Of a stretch of 64,000 nucleotides of DNA, positions 34,542-46,600 are shown piece after piece. Both the position numbers and the translations under genes were made by a program. This DNA comes from Eutypa lata (lineage: Eukaryota; Ascomycota; Sordariomycetes; Xylariales; Diatrypaceae), in assembly GCA_022661535.1 (NCBI GenBank), contig JAKULF010000017.1, forward strand, positions 186,001 to 250,000, written 5' to 3'. Position 1 is the first letter of the stretch. Each line of letters starts with the position of its first letter. Under the pieces are notes generated by a model that saw only the letters and a list, made by a program, of their open reading frames with translations, did not search any database and had not been told where the DNA came from.

Positions 34542-35822
34542 CTACGTACGAGCCGAGGACGTGGTCTCCGCCTTCTGCTTCCGGATCGCCGTGCTGCTGA
34601 TCTTGGTAGCGAAGTCCTGCGTCTTCGTCGGTGCATCATCATCACCGACCACCTCCTCGGCATCGAGCACATCAACCTCGAAGACCTCGAGGGGATGCCA
34701 GCCCTGTTCCCGTCTCTTCGCGTTCACCGCCTGCCCCCCGGATCGCGTCTCCCCCGAGACCACCAGGGCGTCCATGTCCTCGGTTGCGGTGGTCGGGCCG
34801 AACGTGTCCTGCAGCACGACGCACTGGACCTCGATGGTGCCGTCCCGGAACTGGGCGACGACCTCGTCTTCTTTCTTGATAATCCGTACGTCCTGATTGT
34901 GCTTCCAACCGCCCTTGGAGAGATGCAGCACCGTGGACAGAAATTCGATGACGTTGTTCACGCGCACGTCCCACGGTTGCACGAACTCGGCGTATTTCTT
35001 CCTCTTGAGCAACTCGTCTCCCGTGACGCCGATGATGAACCGGCAAGGCTTTTTCGCCCCCCTCTCCGGCACGTCCAGCAAAAGAACGGCGGCGTGAAGC
35101 AGCAGCTTGTGGCCTGGATGCAGATGATCAAACGTCCCGCCCAGACAAACGGTGGGATAGGGGGAAGTCTGCGGGGCAAAGTGTGAAGGATCTGAAGGCT
35201 TGATGGTCATCGCGAGCCCGCCCTCCACGGTGATGAGCTGGTCCTGTTTCAGGGCTGGCTGTTGCTGGACGCTGACGCTCTCGAACATCTTGAGGTACGT
35301 GGTTAGCAAGGAGTACCCGGCTTCGTTGTTGACATGGAAAATGTACTTCCACGGGTGGTACGCCGAGGCGAAGCTAGCCAGGTCCAGTACCACGGTGTTG
35401 TTGGTCTCGATGGCGGGCCGGAAGTCCTGCTCCTTTTTGTACTGGCGGGACGGGTCGTGGTCGACCAAGACGACGCGCGCGTCGACCGACCCGGGCCCCG
35501 CGTGCACCTCGGCGGGCAGCGACAGCTTAGCGCATATGGTGGAGATGATGCTGTACAGGCCGGCTAGCAGGGTCTGGGCCTCGGGCCACGACAGCGTCTT
35601 CTGCCGCTGGGACTGGCCGGCCAGGAAGGGCGACGTGAGGGCGACGATGAGAGTCGCGCCTTCCCCGTCGCTTTTCAGCCTCGAGATGGCGGCTTCGAGA
35701 GGCGGCCGATATGCCGCATTAAGTGTACCCCGGCTGGCTGGGCGCGGAGGTGGGGGTAGTAATATGAGGGAGGGGAGGGGGGAAGGGGGGGAACTCTTTG
35801 TCCCCGATGTAGAAGACGACAT
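34542..35822 (-). CDS. CAB4: Pantetheine-phosphate adenylyltransferase (CoA biosynthesis)
   Basis: Catalyses the fourth step of coenzyme A synthesis: 4'-phosphopantetheine plus ATP to dephospho-CoA plus PPi. A single exon of 426 codons. The nucleotidyltransferase domain starts near 223, with the signature GGTFDHLHPGH (228-238, the HxGH site). It continues with FIIGVTGDELLKRKKY and VRIIKKEDE and ends with LVVSGETRSGGQAVN, the eukaryotic counterpart of the bacterial CoaD C-terminal helix region. The N-terminal 220 residues (Ser/Pro-rich start, then ATLIVALTSPF and VVLDLASFASAYHPW) are the fungal extension of the Cab4 family. No dephospho-CoA kinase domain is fused, as is usual in fungi. The symbol is the yeast name. 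Confidence 0.92.
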   Translation of the reverse strand: MSSSTSGTKSSPPSPLPSLILLPPPPRPASRGTLNAAYRPPLEAAISRLKSDGEGATLIVALTSPFLAGQSQRQKTLSWPEAQTLLAGLYSIISTICAKLSLPAEVHAGPGSVDARVVLVDHDPSRQYKKEQDFRPAIETNNTVVLDLASFASAYHPWKYIFHVNNEAGYSLLTTYLKMFESVSVQQQPALKQDQLITVEGGLAMTIKPSDPSHFAPQTSPYPTVCLGGTFDHLHPGHKLLLHAAVLLLDVPERGAKKPCRFIIGVTGDELLKRKKYAEFVQPWDVRVNNVIEFLSTVLHLSKGGWKHNQDVRIIKKEDEVVAQFRDGTIEVQCVVLQDTFGPTTATEDMDALVVSGETRSGGQAVNAKRREQGWHPLEVFEVDVLDAEEVVGDDDAPTKTQDFATKISSTAIRKQKAETTSSART

Positions 35823-36823
35823 CGAGTCTAAGAATGTAGGTATAAATAAAGAAAAATTAGGTATTTAGTGAGCAGTAGTGTCACACGGGTAATGAAATGT
35901 CAGGCTGATCTCGAAATTCGGTCTAAGGCTGCAGGTTGGGGTAGACGATGTATCCTCGCATCGAACGGTGATGGTGGGACGTGGATGGAATGCCGAGGAT
36001 GACGTCCCTTACCTTGTATACTTATAGAGGAGGGGCAAATTTGATTGTTTGCTAGGTTCGTTTAAGAAGACGACATGGGACGATACAGATATATGCAAGT
36101 ATAATGAAGATATATGATTAAATATAAAGAAAACGATTTAGTATTTATAGTTATAATCAAATGGCGTTATAAAGTTAGAACCAGAATACCACCTGATTGA
36201 TAAAGGTATTGTACAATGCATGTGCCTAGGTATTGTACAATACCTTAGCTAACTGCGCTGCTGGTTTGGGAACTCAAGAGCCGGGATTGACCGACATAAA
36301 AGCTGTTGTCGACCGAGTTGAACCTTAACAAAGCGATTGTTGATTTACCTGAATTAGCTGTTAGGTATATCACCTGTTTCCAAGTAGACCTCTGATAGAT
36401 CAAAGAATGGCTCTCGGGCCGGGTGCATAGCTAAACATTCAATTAAGTATACATGCTAATTATAGTAACATGAAGCTCTTATGTGTATGCGTAGAGACTT
36501 AGAAAGACAGGGCATAAAGTCTAAGACCACCACGGGACAACTTGTAGGACTCGGTCACAAAACCAATCAAGGAAATCAATAGAGTAATTAAGGGTTCGTA
36601 CGTTCATTTCATTATCGATCTCTTCGATCTCTTCAGTGTAGCTCAACTCCTTTGGACATGCCCGTCCGCTCATACTCTCCCACATATACCCAACTTATCG
36701 TACCGTTGCTCATCGTAGCATTTCATTCTTATATAAGCATCTAACTTATACTTACCATTCATTTCCTATATGTAATCGTCAGATATATCGATTACAGATG
36801 GTTGATCTCTAGCATTCGGTAGG
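35823..36823. promoter_or_regulatory. upstream region of the CAB4-type gene
   Basis: This 1.0-kb stretch presumably contains the minus-strand promoter. It shows a direct repeat of GTATTGTACAAT (two copies near 36205-36242) and otherwise nothing recognisable. Confidence 0.4.
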
Positions 36824-37129
36824 ATGAAGCCCAAGGTGACCTTTCACACTCGGAGTTCTTCATCATCTACTAACCCATCGACATCCGCTATGTTGCAGGC
36901 GGGCCAAGCATTGGGGACTGTCGCAGTTCCACCAATGGCGATGATAAAAGAGCCCGCAATGCAAAATGGTAGTTATAAGCCAATTGGTCGAACTCCTTGT
37001 CTTCAGGAGTGTCCATTTAATGTAACTATAGAAATAATATCGGAGTTGCTTAAGCTCATCATCACATGCATTGCTTCTTGGAGTATAGATCTAATAACCC
37101 CACCTCCTTTATGTTACCTACATGCCTAA
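36824..37129 (+). CDS. small hypothetical ORF
   Basis: A 101-codon ATG ORF with no recognised family. The first part is Ser/Thr-rich (TRSSSSSTNPSTS). The end has a hydrophobic stretch (IISELLKLIITCIASWSIDL) that could be a membrane helix. It stands alone between the CAB4-type and WD40 genes. Its reality is doubtful. Confidence 0.25.
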   Translation: MKPKVTFHTRSSSSSTNPSTSAMLQAGQALGTVAVPPMAMIKEPAMQNGSYKPIGRTPCLQECPFNVTIEIISELLKLIITCIASWSIDLITPPPLCYLHA

Positions 37130-38039
37130 GTACTGATGAATATTGTTAAGAAATTGGGATACGGAATTGAGATAGACTACTTGTGTAAAAATGTAGAAGA
37201 GAAGATTCTTGTTTCACTTCAGAAAATTTCTTGGCAATGAGCCGGTTTCAATAGGCGTGAAAATGCCTGAAAATGGAATTGGAATAATCAAACAGCCAGC
37301 CCAACCAACCTGCAATTTCAATTCTTTGTGCCTTAACTCTTGATTACCTAATGCTAGCGCCCGCCTAAGCATGTAAAGCTCTAGAGGTAGAGTACCTAAT
37401 TGACTAACTGCTAACCACCAGCACTAAGTAGCACGTCCACCACTGTCACTGCCACCAAAGGACGAAAACACTGGAACTGGGGTTGCAGCATCAACTGTAA
37501 CCACCGCAGTGGCAACCACAATAGGAGCAGCGACAACTGACGTCTGCATATCCACAAACACGAACACAACGGAAGGGTCTATATCGAGTAGGATTCATCA
37601 ATCTAATTTTGATTTAGGGAGTCAACAGCGAAGTCTCCCTCATTGTCGACAACCACCTAAACCTCACTATCCCACTTACCCGTCAGTGGAACCTTCAACC
37701 TCAACGCGGGGGCCATCGGCGCCCAACCCAGTGAACCTCGACTTCTCCCTCGACCTCGACCTTCCCATTACTCCTATTTCTACACATATTGCTACTATTC
37801 TTTCTCTTGACACCAGCGCAACTTTCCTTCCTTTTGCTACCGCCGCCACCGAGGCGCAATCGCCTGCGTCTGCGCCCACAACCACCTGCATTCCTTCTAC
37901 CACTATCGCGACATCGAACTCCACCTCCTTATCAATCGCGACTGCTTTAACATCCCCCGCAATTCTAACTCCCTCCTTTGCGACGTCAACCAGCAGTAGC
38001 AACTCTTTCGCTACACCCACATTCACACCCACTGTCACC
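37130..38039. promoter_or_regulatory. promoter and long leader of the WD40 gene
   Basis: The first 350 bases look like promoter. From 37509 to the ATG at 38040 the frame of the WD40 protein stays open with no ATG, encoding Ser/Thr/Pro-rich sequence. It is most likely a long 5' leader. Confidence 0.45.
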
Positions 38040-40080
38040 ATGAACCAACCAGGACAATATGGGGGAGCGGCTCCTCGGAGGACAAACACCTACGGATCGC
38101 AACACGATGAATTACATTTATCCCCAACGATAACCCACCAGGGTCAGGTGTCTCCGAGAGACTTTTCTACCTCCTCTGGTCCTCACATCAAGCTCGACCA
38201 GCCCTCGTTGCAAGGTGCCACTCCCCAATACCAGGGTGGAAGTAGTAATAACTCATCGGTGCCCAATGTCTTACAGCCCGGCGGACTATCTGTCGGCCGT
38301 CCTGTTCCTATGAACGCTAATACTGCTCCTACTTTGCCCACTATGTCCGGCGCAATACAGCAATCGCCGACAGAGTATACGCCCTCTAGGCCTACTCTCA
38401 GCACCACTCATAGCTATTCTCGCACCAGCCCCGGTACATCTCAAAACTATGATACCTCCTCTAGTTACGTTCCATATACCCCGACAACCCCGGGAGGAAG
38501 CTCTGCAGCCGGTCCGTCGCAATACATGTCGCCCCAGGACAAATATGGCGCTCCCGGTTCCCAGAGGAATATTGCCAATACCCCTCTTGGTCTAGCCGAT
38601 ATCAGGCCGCGAGCCGACTCAACCCTTTCCGATGGTCCTCCAGGCACTCTCGGATACGATCTTGCCAATACGCAACCGTCCACGAGCAATTATCTAGCCC
38701 AGTGGCCCTTGTACGCTTTTGATTGGTGTAAATGGGCTCCTCAAGGGAAAGGCGCCGGGAAAGTTGCTATCGGCAGCTACCTTGAAGATGGACACAACTT
38801 TGTACGTCTTTCCTATATCAAACCAATCCTCATGTCTCAGCCTACGCCACCGATCTAGTTATGCTGGAGTTATAAATACTAATCGTGGTGCTCTCTTGCA
38901 CGCGCAGATTCAAATCCTTGATACCCAAATCGTCAATACTCCTCCTGATATCTATACCCCTGGTTCGTCCAAGTACAGTTTAGAATTTTCCAAAGTCGCC
39001 GAAGCCACCCATTCGTACCCTGTCACTCGGTTATTATGGGAACCGCCTTCCTCTCAGAAGCAATCCACCGACCTGTTAGCGACTTCAGGCGACCATCTAC
39101 GACTCTGGTCTCTGCCTTCCGATGCGCAGGCCAACTACTCGAACTCAGTCAACAAGTCCAACTCGGCTATTCCCGCCACGACCAAGTTGACACCTCTAGC
39201 CCTCCTTTCCAACTCCAAGACTCCGGATCACACGGCACCGCTGACCTCGTTAGATTGGAACACTGTCCACCCCAGTTTGATTATCACGTCGAGTATCGAC
39301 ACGACATGTACGATATGGGATATACCCTCCTTGACGGCCAAGACGCAACTCATCGCCCACGACAAGGAAGTCTACGATGTGCGGTTCTGCGCCAAGAGTC
39401 TGGACGTCTTCGTCAGTTGCGGGCAGGACGGTAGTGTACGAATGTTCGATCTACGTAGTCTAGAGCACAGTACCATCATTTACGAGCCCACGGCCAAAGA
39501 TGACCGAGGTATGCCCCCCCCCCCTACTCCCTTCTCCCCTTTTCGTCCATGACGATTCATTCGAGATTGTATAACTAACATGTAACCAAAAGATGCCGCC
39601 GGTGGAAGGATCAGCCCGACGCTAGCCCAGCAGACCATGTCTAACGCGCCCCCTCTGCTGCGCCTGGCCACGTCGCCCCACGACACGCACCTCCTGGCGA
39701 CCTTCGCGGCCGAGTCCAACGTGGTCCGCATCCTCGACGTGCGGCAGCCGGGGCAGGCCCTCCTGGAGCTGCGCGGCCACAGCGGCGCCCTCAGCGCCGT
39801 CGAGTGGTCCCCCAACCGGAGGGGCCTGCTCGCCTCGGGCGGCGACGACTGCCAGGTCCTGCTCTGGGACCTCGTCAACAGCGCCCCCGCGCCCGGCCCC
39901 GGCACCACCACCGGCGGGCCCGGCGCCCCCGACAAGCACCTCACGCCCATCGCGAACTGGTCGTGCGACTACGAGGTCGGCAATCTGGGCTGGGCTCCCC
40001 ATGCTCCTGGCGGCGGGGCGGATGTCGGCGATTGGTTGGGCATTAGCGGGGGACGGGGCGTTTGGGGGGTTAAGGTCTGA
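38040..40080 (+). CDS. WD40 protein of the WDR68/DCAF7 (AN11/TTG1) family
   Basis: A WD-repeat scaffold. From family knowledge, WDR68/DCAF7 binds DYRK-type kinases and serves as a substrate adaptor. Exons 38040-38801, 38908-39508 and 39593-40080 sum to 1851 nt and give 616 aa. A long Ser/Pro/Gln-rich N-terminus (about 1-225; MNQPGQYGGAAPRRTN) precedes the family block YALDW-like YAFDWCKWAP with KVAIGSYLEDGHNF (about 231-254). WD repeats follow: YPVTRLLWEP, LLATSGDHLRLW, TSLDWNTVHPSLIITSSIDTT, VYDVRFCAKSLDVFVSCGQD, HLLATFAAESNVVRILD, LSAVEWSPNRRGLLASGGDD. It ends in GLGW-like NLGWAPHA. The third exon is far richer in GC than the first two. No lesion was found. Confidence 0.9.
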
Positions 40081-41840
40081 GGGGAATGAATGAGTGGAGT
40101 GGAGTGACTTGTTGGCGTGGGAATCAACGAAGAGGTCGAATTCTAATAAAGGGGGAGGGGAAGGGGAAGGGGAAGGGTAAGGGAAAAAGGCGTACATATG
40201 TGGGTGGGGTCATGCATGCGTTTGGAAAAGAAATGGTGCTTTCATCGAATCGAATCGAATCGAAACATTGTTCAGTTGTAAGCAACAGCAGCGATAGTAG
40301 GTAAGAATAACATCGAGTCGAAACGCTGTGATAGTACGTTGTGATGGTACGTACGTATGTATGTATGCGTGCGTTCATGGCGCGGACGTTTACGTCTACG
40401 TCTACGTCCATATGATAGACAGAGTCGGGAAGAGAGAGAAGAGGGAAAGAGAGACGGTGGTCATGGTCATGAGATAGATTAGTACCTAGGTAGCTAGCTA
40501 CACTTCGGGGTGTTCAAATATGCTGTATGCTGTATACATACGTATAGCGCCAATGTTCTTGGTTGGGGGAGGGGAGAACCGAAACTTAACTGGACTGAAC
40601 CGAATTGAAGTGAACTGAACCTGGCCTACCTGTATATACCTACCTACCTACCTACCTACCTACATAGCCAAAGAAGGGAGAGGCGGGGAGGGAAAGGGAA
40701 GGGAAGGGAAAAGGGAGAAATATATCGTGTGAGAAGCAAGCAAGCAAGCAAGCAATACGACGATGAATCAATACAGCTTTTAGTTAGACTTAGTTCACTA
40801 GGCTTTCTAAGTCCTTATATTAACTGACATCATTTCTATCCTCGGTTCTCCTCTCTTTGTTGGTTATGTATGTATGCTGAGTATGTAGGTAGATGGAGAG
40901 AGTGTATGGATGCTTAAGTACCTACTTAGGTAGGCACGTAGCATGAGATGGGTGTCTACGTGCTGGGTGCTGTTTTCATATAGATATCCGGCAAGGACAG
41001 ACAATTGCCTACGGTGGATTAGACGCAATAAATCAAACAAGGAGAGCTGTAGGCAAATTACACAAGTAGTTCTCACATCAAAGGTTTTGAAATGATGCGA
41101 AATCTACCTGAGATTGGAATGGGATATGAATTACATTTATGATGTAGAATGAACTTGACATATGAGCTAGCCATGTAGGAGTCTTATGCCATGTATTTCT
41201 CAAACCGCCGGGGTAGGTAGTTCGTTTGCAAGATGAAGATGAAGAAGATTAATATGGTGATGTAGTTGTATAGATCCCTCGTTAAACGAACGAACATAGC
41301 TGCCCTGTCTTGGTTGAGCTGAGTATTCATCACTAAAAAGGTAAACCCCCGAGGGCATTAACTAAGGCTTCGCTTCATCTGCAGGATTACGATGTCGAAA
41401 CTTGTATATGTTACTTTTACATCCAGTCTGTAGATGTTAATACTTGCTATCGCCACTACTCACTATGGATTGATATTCATCTATAGAAAATAGAAAGGCC
41501 ATAATATAGACACCTGGCACACCATAAGTCAAGCCAGTCCCACTAACTATTGCTCTAATTGCTTTTCCTTGTAGCCTCCGCGCACCCCTTTTGAATCCAT
41601 AACCCGCTCATTTAATAATAGTCTCTCTCGGCGAAGGATTGGATAATTCCCTTGTTAGTCTCGTGATATACTTTTATTTGCACCCTTTTCTCAGTCAGGG
41701 AAGTGTTGGTCTGGACAAACATCGCCTGTGACTCAGGGTGCTCGGCTACAATATGTCTTCACTCCTCATGCGCCATCGATAGTAGTGAGCGGTTCATACA
41801 GCCCCCTGCTGGACTTTGTGCCGGCAATGCAGTGCTATGT
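40081..41840. other. gene-free stretch rich in short tandem repeats
   Basis: No gene is supported. It holds a GGGGAA hexamer run (40150-40180), CGAAT/CGAAA units (40246-40264), TACGTC units (40388-40408), CCTA tetramers (40638-40665) and GCAA tetramers (40735-40756). It also has AGTACCTAGGTAGC (40482-40495) and a related palindromic TACCTACTTAGGTAGG motif (40919-40934). Confidence 0.5.
40638..40665. repeat. CCTA tetramer microsatellite
   Basis: About six tandem CCTA units flanked by TATATA. It is the longest instance of the CCTA/TAGG motif that recurs through the intergenic DNA of this window. Confidence 0.85.
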
Positions 41841-41984
41841 TTAGATCTTTGTCAACACCCAACTGACTAAAGGCTTCCCATGCCAGATACTCTTGTCTCG
41901 GTTTACTAGGAGATAAACGCTCTTGCTATCCAGGTTGTGCTCGACAGAGATTACCCCACCGTCATCAAGTGCTAGATACTTCAT
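41841..41984 (-). pseudogene. short coding-like ORF, possible relic
   Basis: A 47-codon ATG ORF on the minus strand. Its composition is protein-like, with alternating hydrophobic and polar residues (MKYLALDDGGVISVEHN; SVYLLVNRDKSIWHGKPLVS). It lies downstream of, and on the same strand as, the relic at 42403-43046 and may be a fragment of the same decayed gene. No family is recognised. Confidence 0.25.
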
Positions 41985-42402
41985 TCAGTATAGCAACGCT
42001 GACCTGTGAAACGGGGATATATTTTAGTATAATGTAACACAGGCTGGGCGCTGTTGATCAATCGCTCTTCTATGCGGCTGACCCCAAGACTGACCCTTCA
42101 CGTTGTTGAATGGAAGCTCAATGATTCCTTCCATGGCAATGACCAGATACATAGAGCAAATGACGGCAAGATATTCGCCTTGAACCAGCACCATACGAGT
42201 TTCAACTTACGGTCATCTGCTATAGGCGAACTGAAGTCATCGTTAGCCGAAAAGAGAACGCAAATCCCGATTCTCTACGAAGAAGAACGACAGGAGGTTG
42301 GCTCTGGGTTCTTCCACAGTGTTGGCAAGTTTGCCCCCCTAGACTTAACCAGGTCTCACCCGCAGTAATACCAAGAGTCGATAGGCTTGCCAGTCGGTGG
42401 AT

Positions 42403-43046
42403 TTATGGGTGGGTGTTTGTTGGTTTGCTATCAAAATTGAATTTCCAAAAGACGTTTCGCCCAGAAGCTTTCCAGTCATTGCCGTGGTTGATAAGTTCGT
42501 TCATGGCATTCATGATGAAGCGTAGGTGCAAGATGAAAAGAGCTCCTGAATCCATCCTACTCCGATGGATCCACGAATGGATAGGTGTGTATGCGGGATC
42601 TTTGTAGGCACTGATTAATCCGTTTGGCAAACATCAAGCTCACTCAATTTCGCTGACTCATCTACGTCTGTTATGCACACGACCCCTTCCCATTCAGCTC
42701 TTACTCCATACAGATCTCTAATCGGTTCTACGGAGCCTAATACCGATTCAATACTTGGATATTTAGCTGTGATCCAGGTTTTCAACGCCTCCCGATAAGA
42801 GATATTTCGAGTCTGGAGCGAGGTCAAGAGGCTGTCACTGATGCATGTCTCTTTTTCATTAGATGCATGTTGCTCTGCCTCGGTGAGAGCAGCGCGGATC
42901 TTGAACACGTCCTCAGAGTGATCACCTCTGACAACCGGGACCTTGGCACTGTCATCTGTTAAGTCTATATCTCGAGGGAGACGGTTCTGTCTGCACGAAA
43001 GACCGGCGAATATAAAAGACCGACTACGAGTCCTCGGCAGGGTTCA
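42403..43046 (-). pseudogene. decayed gene fragment cut by the RIP island
   Basis: The minus strand is open from about 43046 to a TAA at 42617-42615 and reads like protein (NRLPRDIDLTDDSAKVPVV, VFKIRAALTEAEQHAS, SYREALKTWITAKYPSIESV, DLYGVRAEWEGVVCITDVD). A second frame continues just behind the stop (42600-42403: AYTPIHSWIHRSRMDSGALF, NELINHGNDWKASGRNVFWK), which implies a frameshift. The 5' end stops at the transposon-like border at about 43060, so the start is missing. No family is recognised. It is probably a gene broken by insertion and then mutated. Confidence 0.45.
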
Positions 43047-43074
43047 AAACAATTCAATTCTAAGGGTAGGAAAA

Positions 43075-43145
43075 GCCCGCCCACGGCAAAATACCCACGG
43101 ACCCATGGATACCCGTGGGCTTTTTTTTTTTACCCACGGGGGGTT
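43075..43145. mobile_element. possible DNA-transposon end with CCCACGG motif cluster
   Basis: Four copies of CCCACGG or its complement lie within about 62 bases (43080-43086, 43094-43100, 43112-43119 inverted, 43133-43140). They sit at the sharp border between normal and AT-only DNA. The second and third form a hairpin. Clusters of short direct and inverted motifs just inside the ends are typical of hAT-family transposons, where they bind transposase. No terminal inverted repeat partner was found at the other border, so the class is inference. Confidence 0.35.
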
Positions 43146-43431
43146 TTTTTTTATTTACGAATATTTATAAATTAAAATCTTTTTAAAAAAAAATTATTTT
43201 TATATAATATATAATATAATAATTAATATTATATAAATAAATTTTTTAAAAAAATAATTTTTTTTAAAATAATTATTATAAATTAATAATAAGTTTTTTA
43301 AAATTATTTATAAATAATTTATAAATAATCGTAAATATTTATAAATTATTTATAAAAACGTATAAAATTTCGTAAATTATTTTTAATTTTTAATTAATTT
43401 AATTAATATTAATAATTAATTTATTAATAAA

Positions 43432-43646
43432 TGTTAAAATATACGAATAAATATTAATTTTAAATAACTTTTAAAAAGTAAAATATATATTATTATTTAA
43501 AAAAGTTTATATTAATTTAATTATAAGTTTAAATTATATATTAATTTTTATGCTTTAAGTATTATACGTAATATTTTAAAATATTTTCGATATTTAATTT
43601 TTTATTATTATTATAAATTATTATTAAAGTATTTTATTTATTAATA
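43432..43646. repeat. left 215-bp LTR
   Basis: Left copy of the direct repeat. It retains the canonical TG at its first two bases and differs from the right copy mainly by C/T and G/A. Confidence 0.78.
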
Positions 43647-46600
43647 TGTTTTTTTATATTAATAAATAATTAATTTCTTTAAAATTTTAAAAAACTTAAA
43701 AAATTAAATTATAAATTTATTAAAATCGAATTTTTAATTTTCGTATTTATTTTCGTAATTTAATTATTTAATTATCGGTTTTATTTATATTATAATATTA
43801 ATAATTTCGTTTATATATATATATTTAAAGTTTAATTAAATTATTATTTATTAATAAATTATTTAATTTTATATATAAAATTTACGATATTATTAATTAA
43901 TACGTTATTAATTATATAAAATTAAATAAAGTTCGAAATTTTTAATTTTAAAAATAACGAAAAACTTTAATTAAAAGTTATTAATTATTAGTTTTTTTCT
44001 TTATATTATATATTATAAATATTAAAAAAAATAATTAATAAAAACGAATTTACTTAATAAAAATTAAATTAATTTAAAAATTACTTTAAATTTTTTAAGT
44101 TAAATATTAAAAAAAAAAGTTTTTAAATTAAATAAATACGATAATCGTAAAAAGAATATTATAATAATATAAAGTTTTAAAAAATAACGATTTTTCTTTT
44201 TTATAACGAAAGTTTAATAAATATTATTCTTTTATTATTTTAATTAATTTAATTTATTTATTAATTAATATATTTTTTAATTTTTTAAATAACTTTTAAA
44301 TTAATTTTAAGTTTAATTTTATTATAAATTCGCCGAAAGTTTTTTAATTAAAAGGTTTAATAAAATTATTTATTAAATTTTTATTCATTTTAATATATTA
44401 AACTTTAATATAATTATTATTAATCTTTTAACGTATATAATAATAATCGATTTAAATATAACGTTTTTTTTAAATATTATAATTTTTTTTATTTATTTTA
44501 ATATATTTATATTATTTTTTAATAAAATAATAAATTTTTTAAATATTAAATTAAGTTTTTATAAAAAGTTTTTAATATTAATTGCTTTTATTATTATAAT
44601 ACTTAAAGTTACGTATTTAATTTTCGTTATATAACGAATAATAATCGTTTAAAGTTTTAAAATTTATATAATAAAAACTTTTATTATATAAAATATATAA
44701 TTTATAATTAATTTATTTAAATTAAAGTTATTATCGTAATTAAAATTTATTACTTTAAATAGTTTAAAATTATTATATTTATAATATAAATGTTTTTTAT
44801 TTAAAGTTTAATATTAAATCGATAAGTTTATAATGTTATTTATATATTTTAATAAACGTTTAATATAATTTATATATTTTAATAACGAGTTATTTATAAA
44901 TTAAATTTAAATAAACGTTATATAAATTATATTAAATTTAATTATATAACTTAAAAAGTTAAACTTTTTAATTAAATTCGCGTATTTAAATATTTCGTTT
45001 TTAATAATAATTTTTTAATTTTTAATTATATATTATTTATAATTTAAAATAAATAAAATAAATAACGACTTTATATCGTTTATATTTATTATTTAAAGTA
45101 ACCTTTTAATATATTATTATTAATTTAAACGAACGTTATTAATAAAATTTAATTTAATAATATAAATATTTAAAAATTAATTAACTTTATTTAAATTTTT
45201 AATAATAATTATTTCGATAATAATTTTCGTAAATTTTATAAAATATTTTTTATTTGCGTTAAATAATAAGAAATTATTAACGTATAAAGTTATAATATTA
45301 TTTATTTTAAAATTTAAATAAATAATATAATTTAATATTAAAGTTATAAAGTTTAATTATTTTAAAATAACTTTAATTTTTATTTATTAAGTTATATTAA
45401 CTTATTTAAATTTATATAAAAAGTTTATTAATTAAATAATATAATTTAAATTATATTTATATTTTTTTTTTTAAAAATATATATTAAAGTATTTTTTTAA
45501 TTACGAAAATATTTTTATAAATAATTTCTTTTTTAATTTATTATTAAAATACGTTATAATAAAGTTTATTTATATAATATATTAATTATATAAAGTTACG
45601 AAAGTTATAAAGATTTATTAATATATAACTTAAGTTATAATTATAATACTTTTATTATAATTAATATTTTTTCGTTATATAAATTTTTTTATATATATAT
45701 AAGTTTTTAATTTTTCGAAATTATTTATTAATATAAATTTTTTTCGTAATATTTATATATTATTTCGATTAATAAAGTAAATTTAAATAATTTTTAATTA
45801 ATGTTTTTTTTATATTTTTATAAATATTGCTTTTATTTATAAGTTTTTCTTAAAGTTTATTAAAGCTTTTTTTAATAACGAATTATTTTTAAATATTATT
45901 ATTATTAATTTATATATTTTTAAATATTTAAAAAAGTTTAATGCTTTATAAAAGTTTTTAAAGATATTATATCGTTTTTTTTTAAATAAAAATATTATTT
46001 ATATATAAAAATAAACTTATATTATTATTTTAAAAGCGTTATTAAAGCTTATAAATTCGCGTTTTTAATCGTTTACGATGTTATTATTAATAAAATCGAA
46101 TTTAAAATTATATTTATTAATATTTTCGTTTTTTTAAATAAATCGTATTTAATGTAATTTAATTATAATTTTAAAATGTTTTTTAAAAGCGTTATATATA
46201 TAAAGTTTAAAAATTATTTTTTTCGAACGATTATATTTACGTTTAATAAATTATTTTTTGTTTTTTTTATTCGTTTTATTATTAAATACGATGTTATTAT
46301 TATTATTTTAAATATTAACTTTTTATTTTTTTTTTATTAATTTAATAATAAAGTTATTTTTAAATTTATTTTAAAAGTAATTAAATAATGTTTTTTAAGT
46401 TAAAAAAAGTATTTAATTTTATAAAGTTTTTATATATTATAATATAAAAAGTTATAAAAAAACGTTTTTTTTATTAATTATATAATATAATTACTTTTTT
46501 TTTTATATTTTAAAAAAATACCTTTTATATTTTAATTAATTAATTTTTTAAATTACATTTTTTTTTTAATTAATAAATATAACGTAACGTAATTTTAAAA

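Noticed and set aside
34509..35868. Plus-strand ORFs of up to 225 codons
   Set aside because: Antisense to the phosphopantetheine adenylyltransferase; no family traits.
40081..41000. Clusters of short repeats considered as a CRISPR-like array
   Set aside because: These are simple tetramer to hexamer microsatellites without spacers, and the organism is eukaryotic.
42054..42368. 104-codon plus-strand ORF
   Set aside because: Opposite strand also reads protein-like (DDRKLKLVWCWFKANILPS), so the coding strand cannot be decided; no family.
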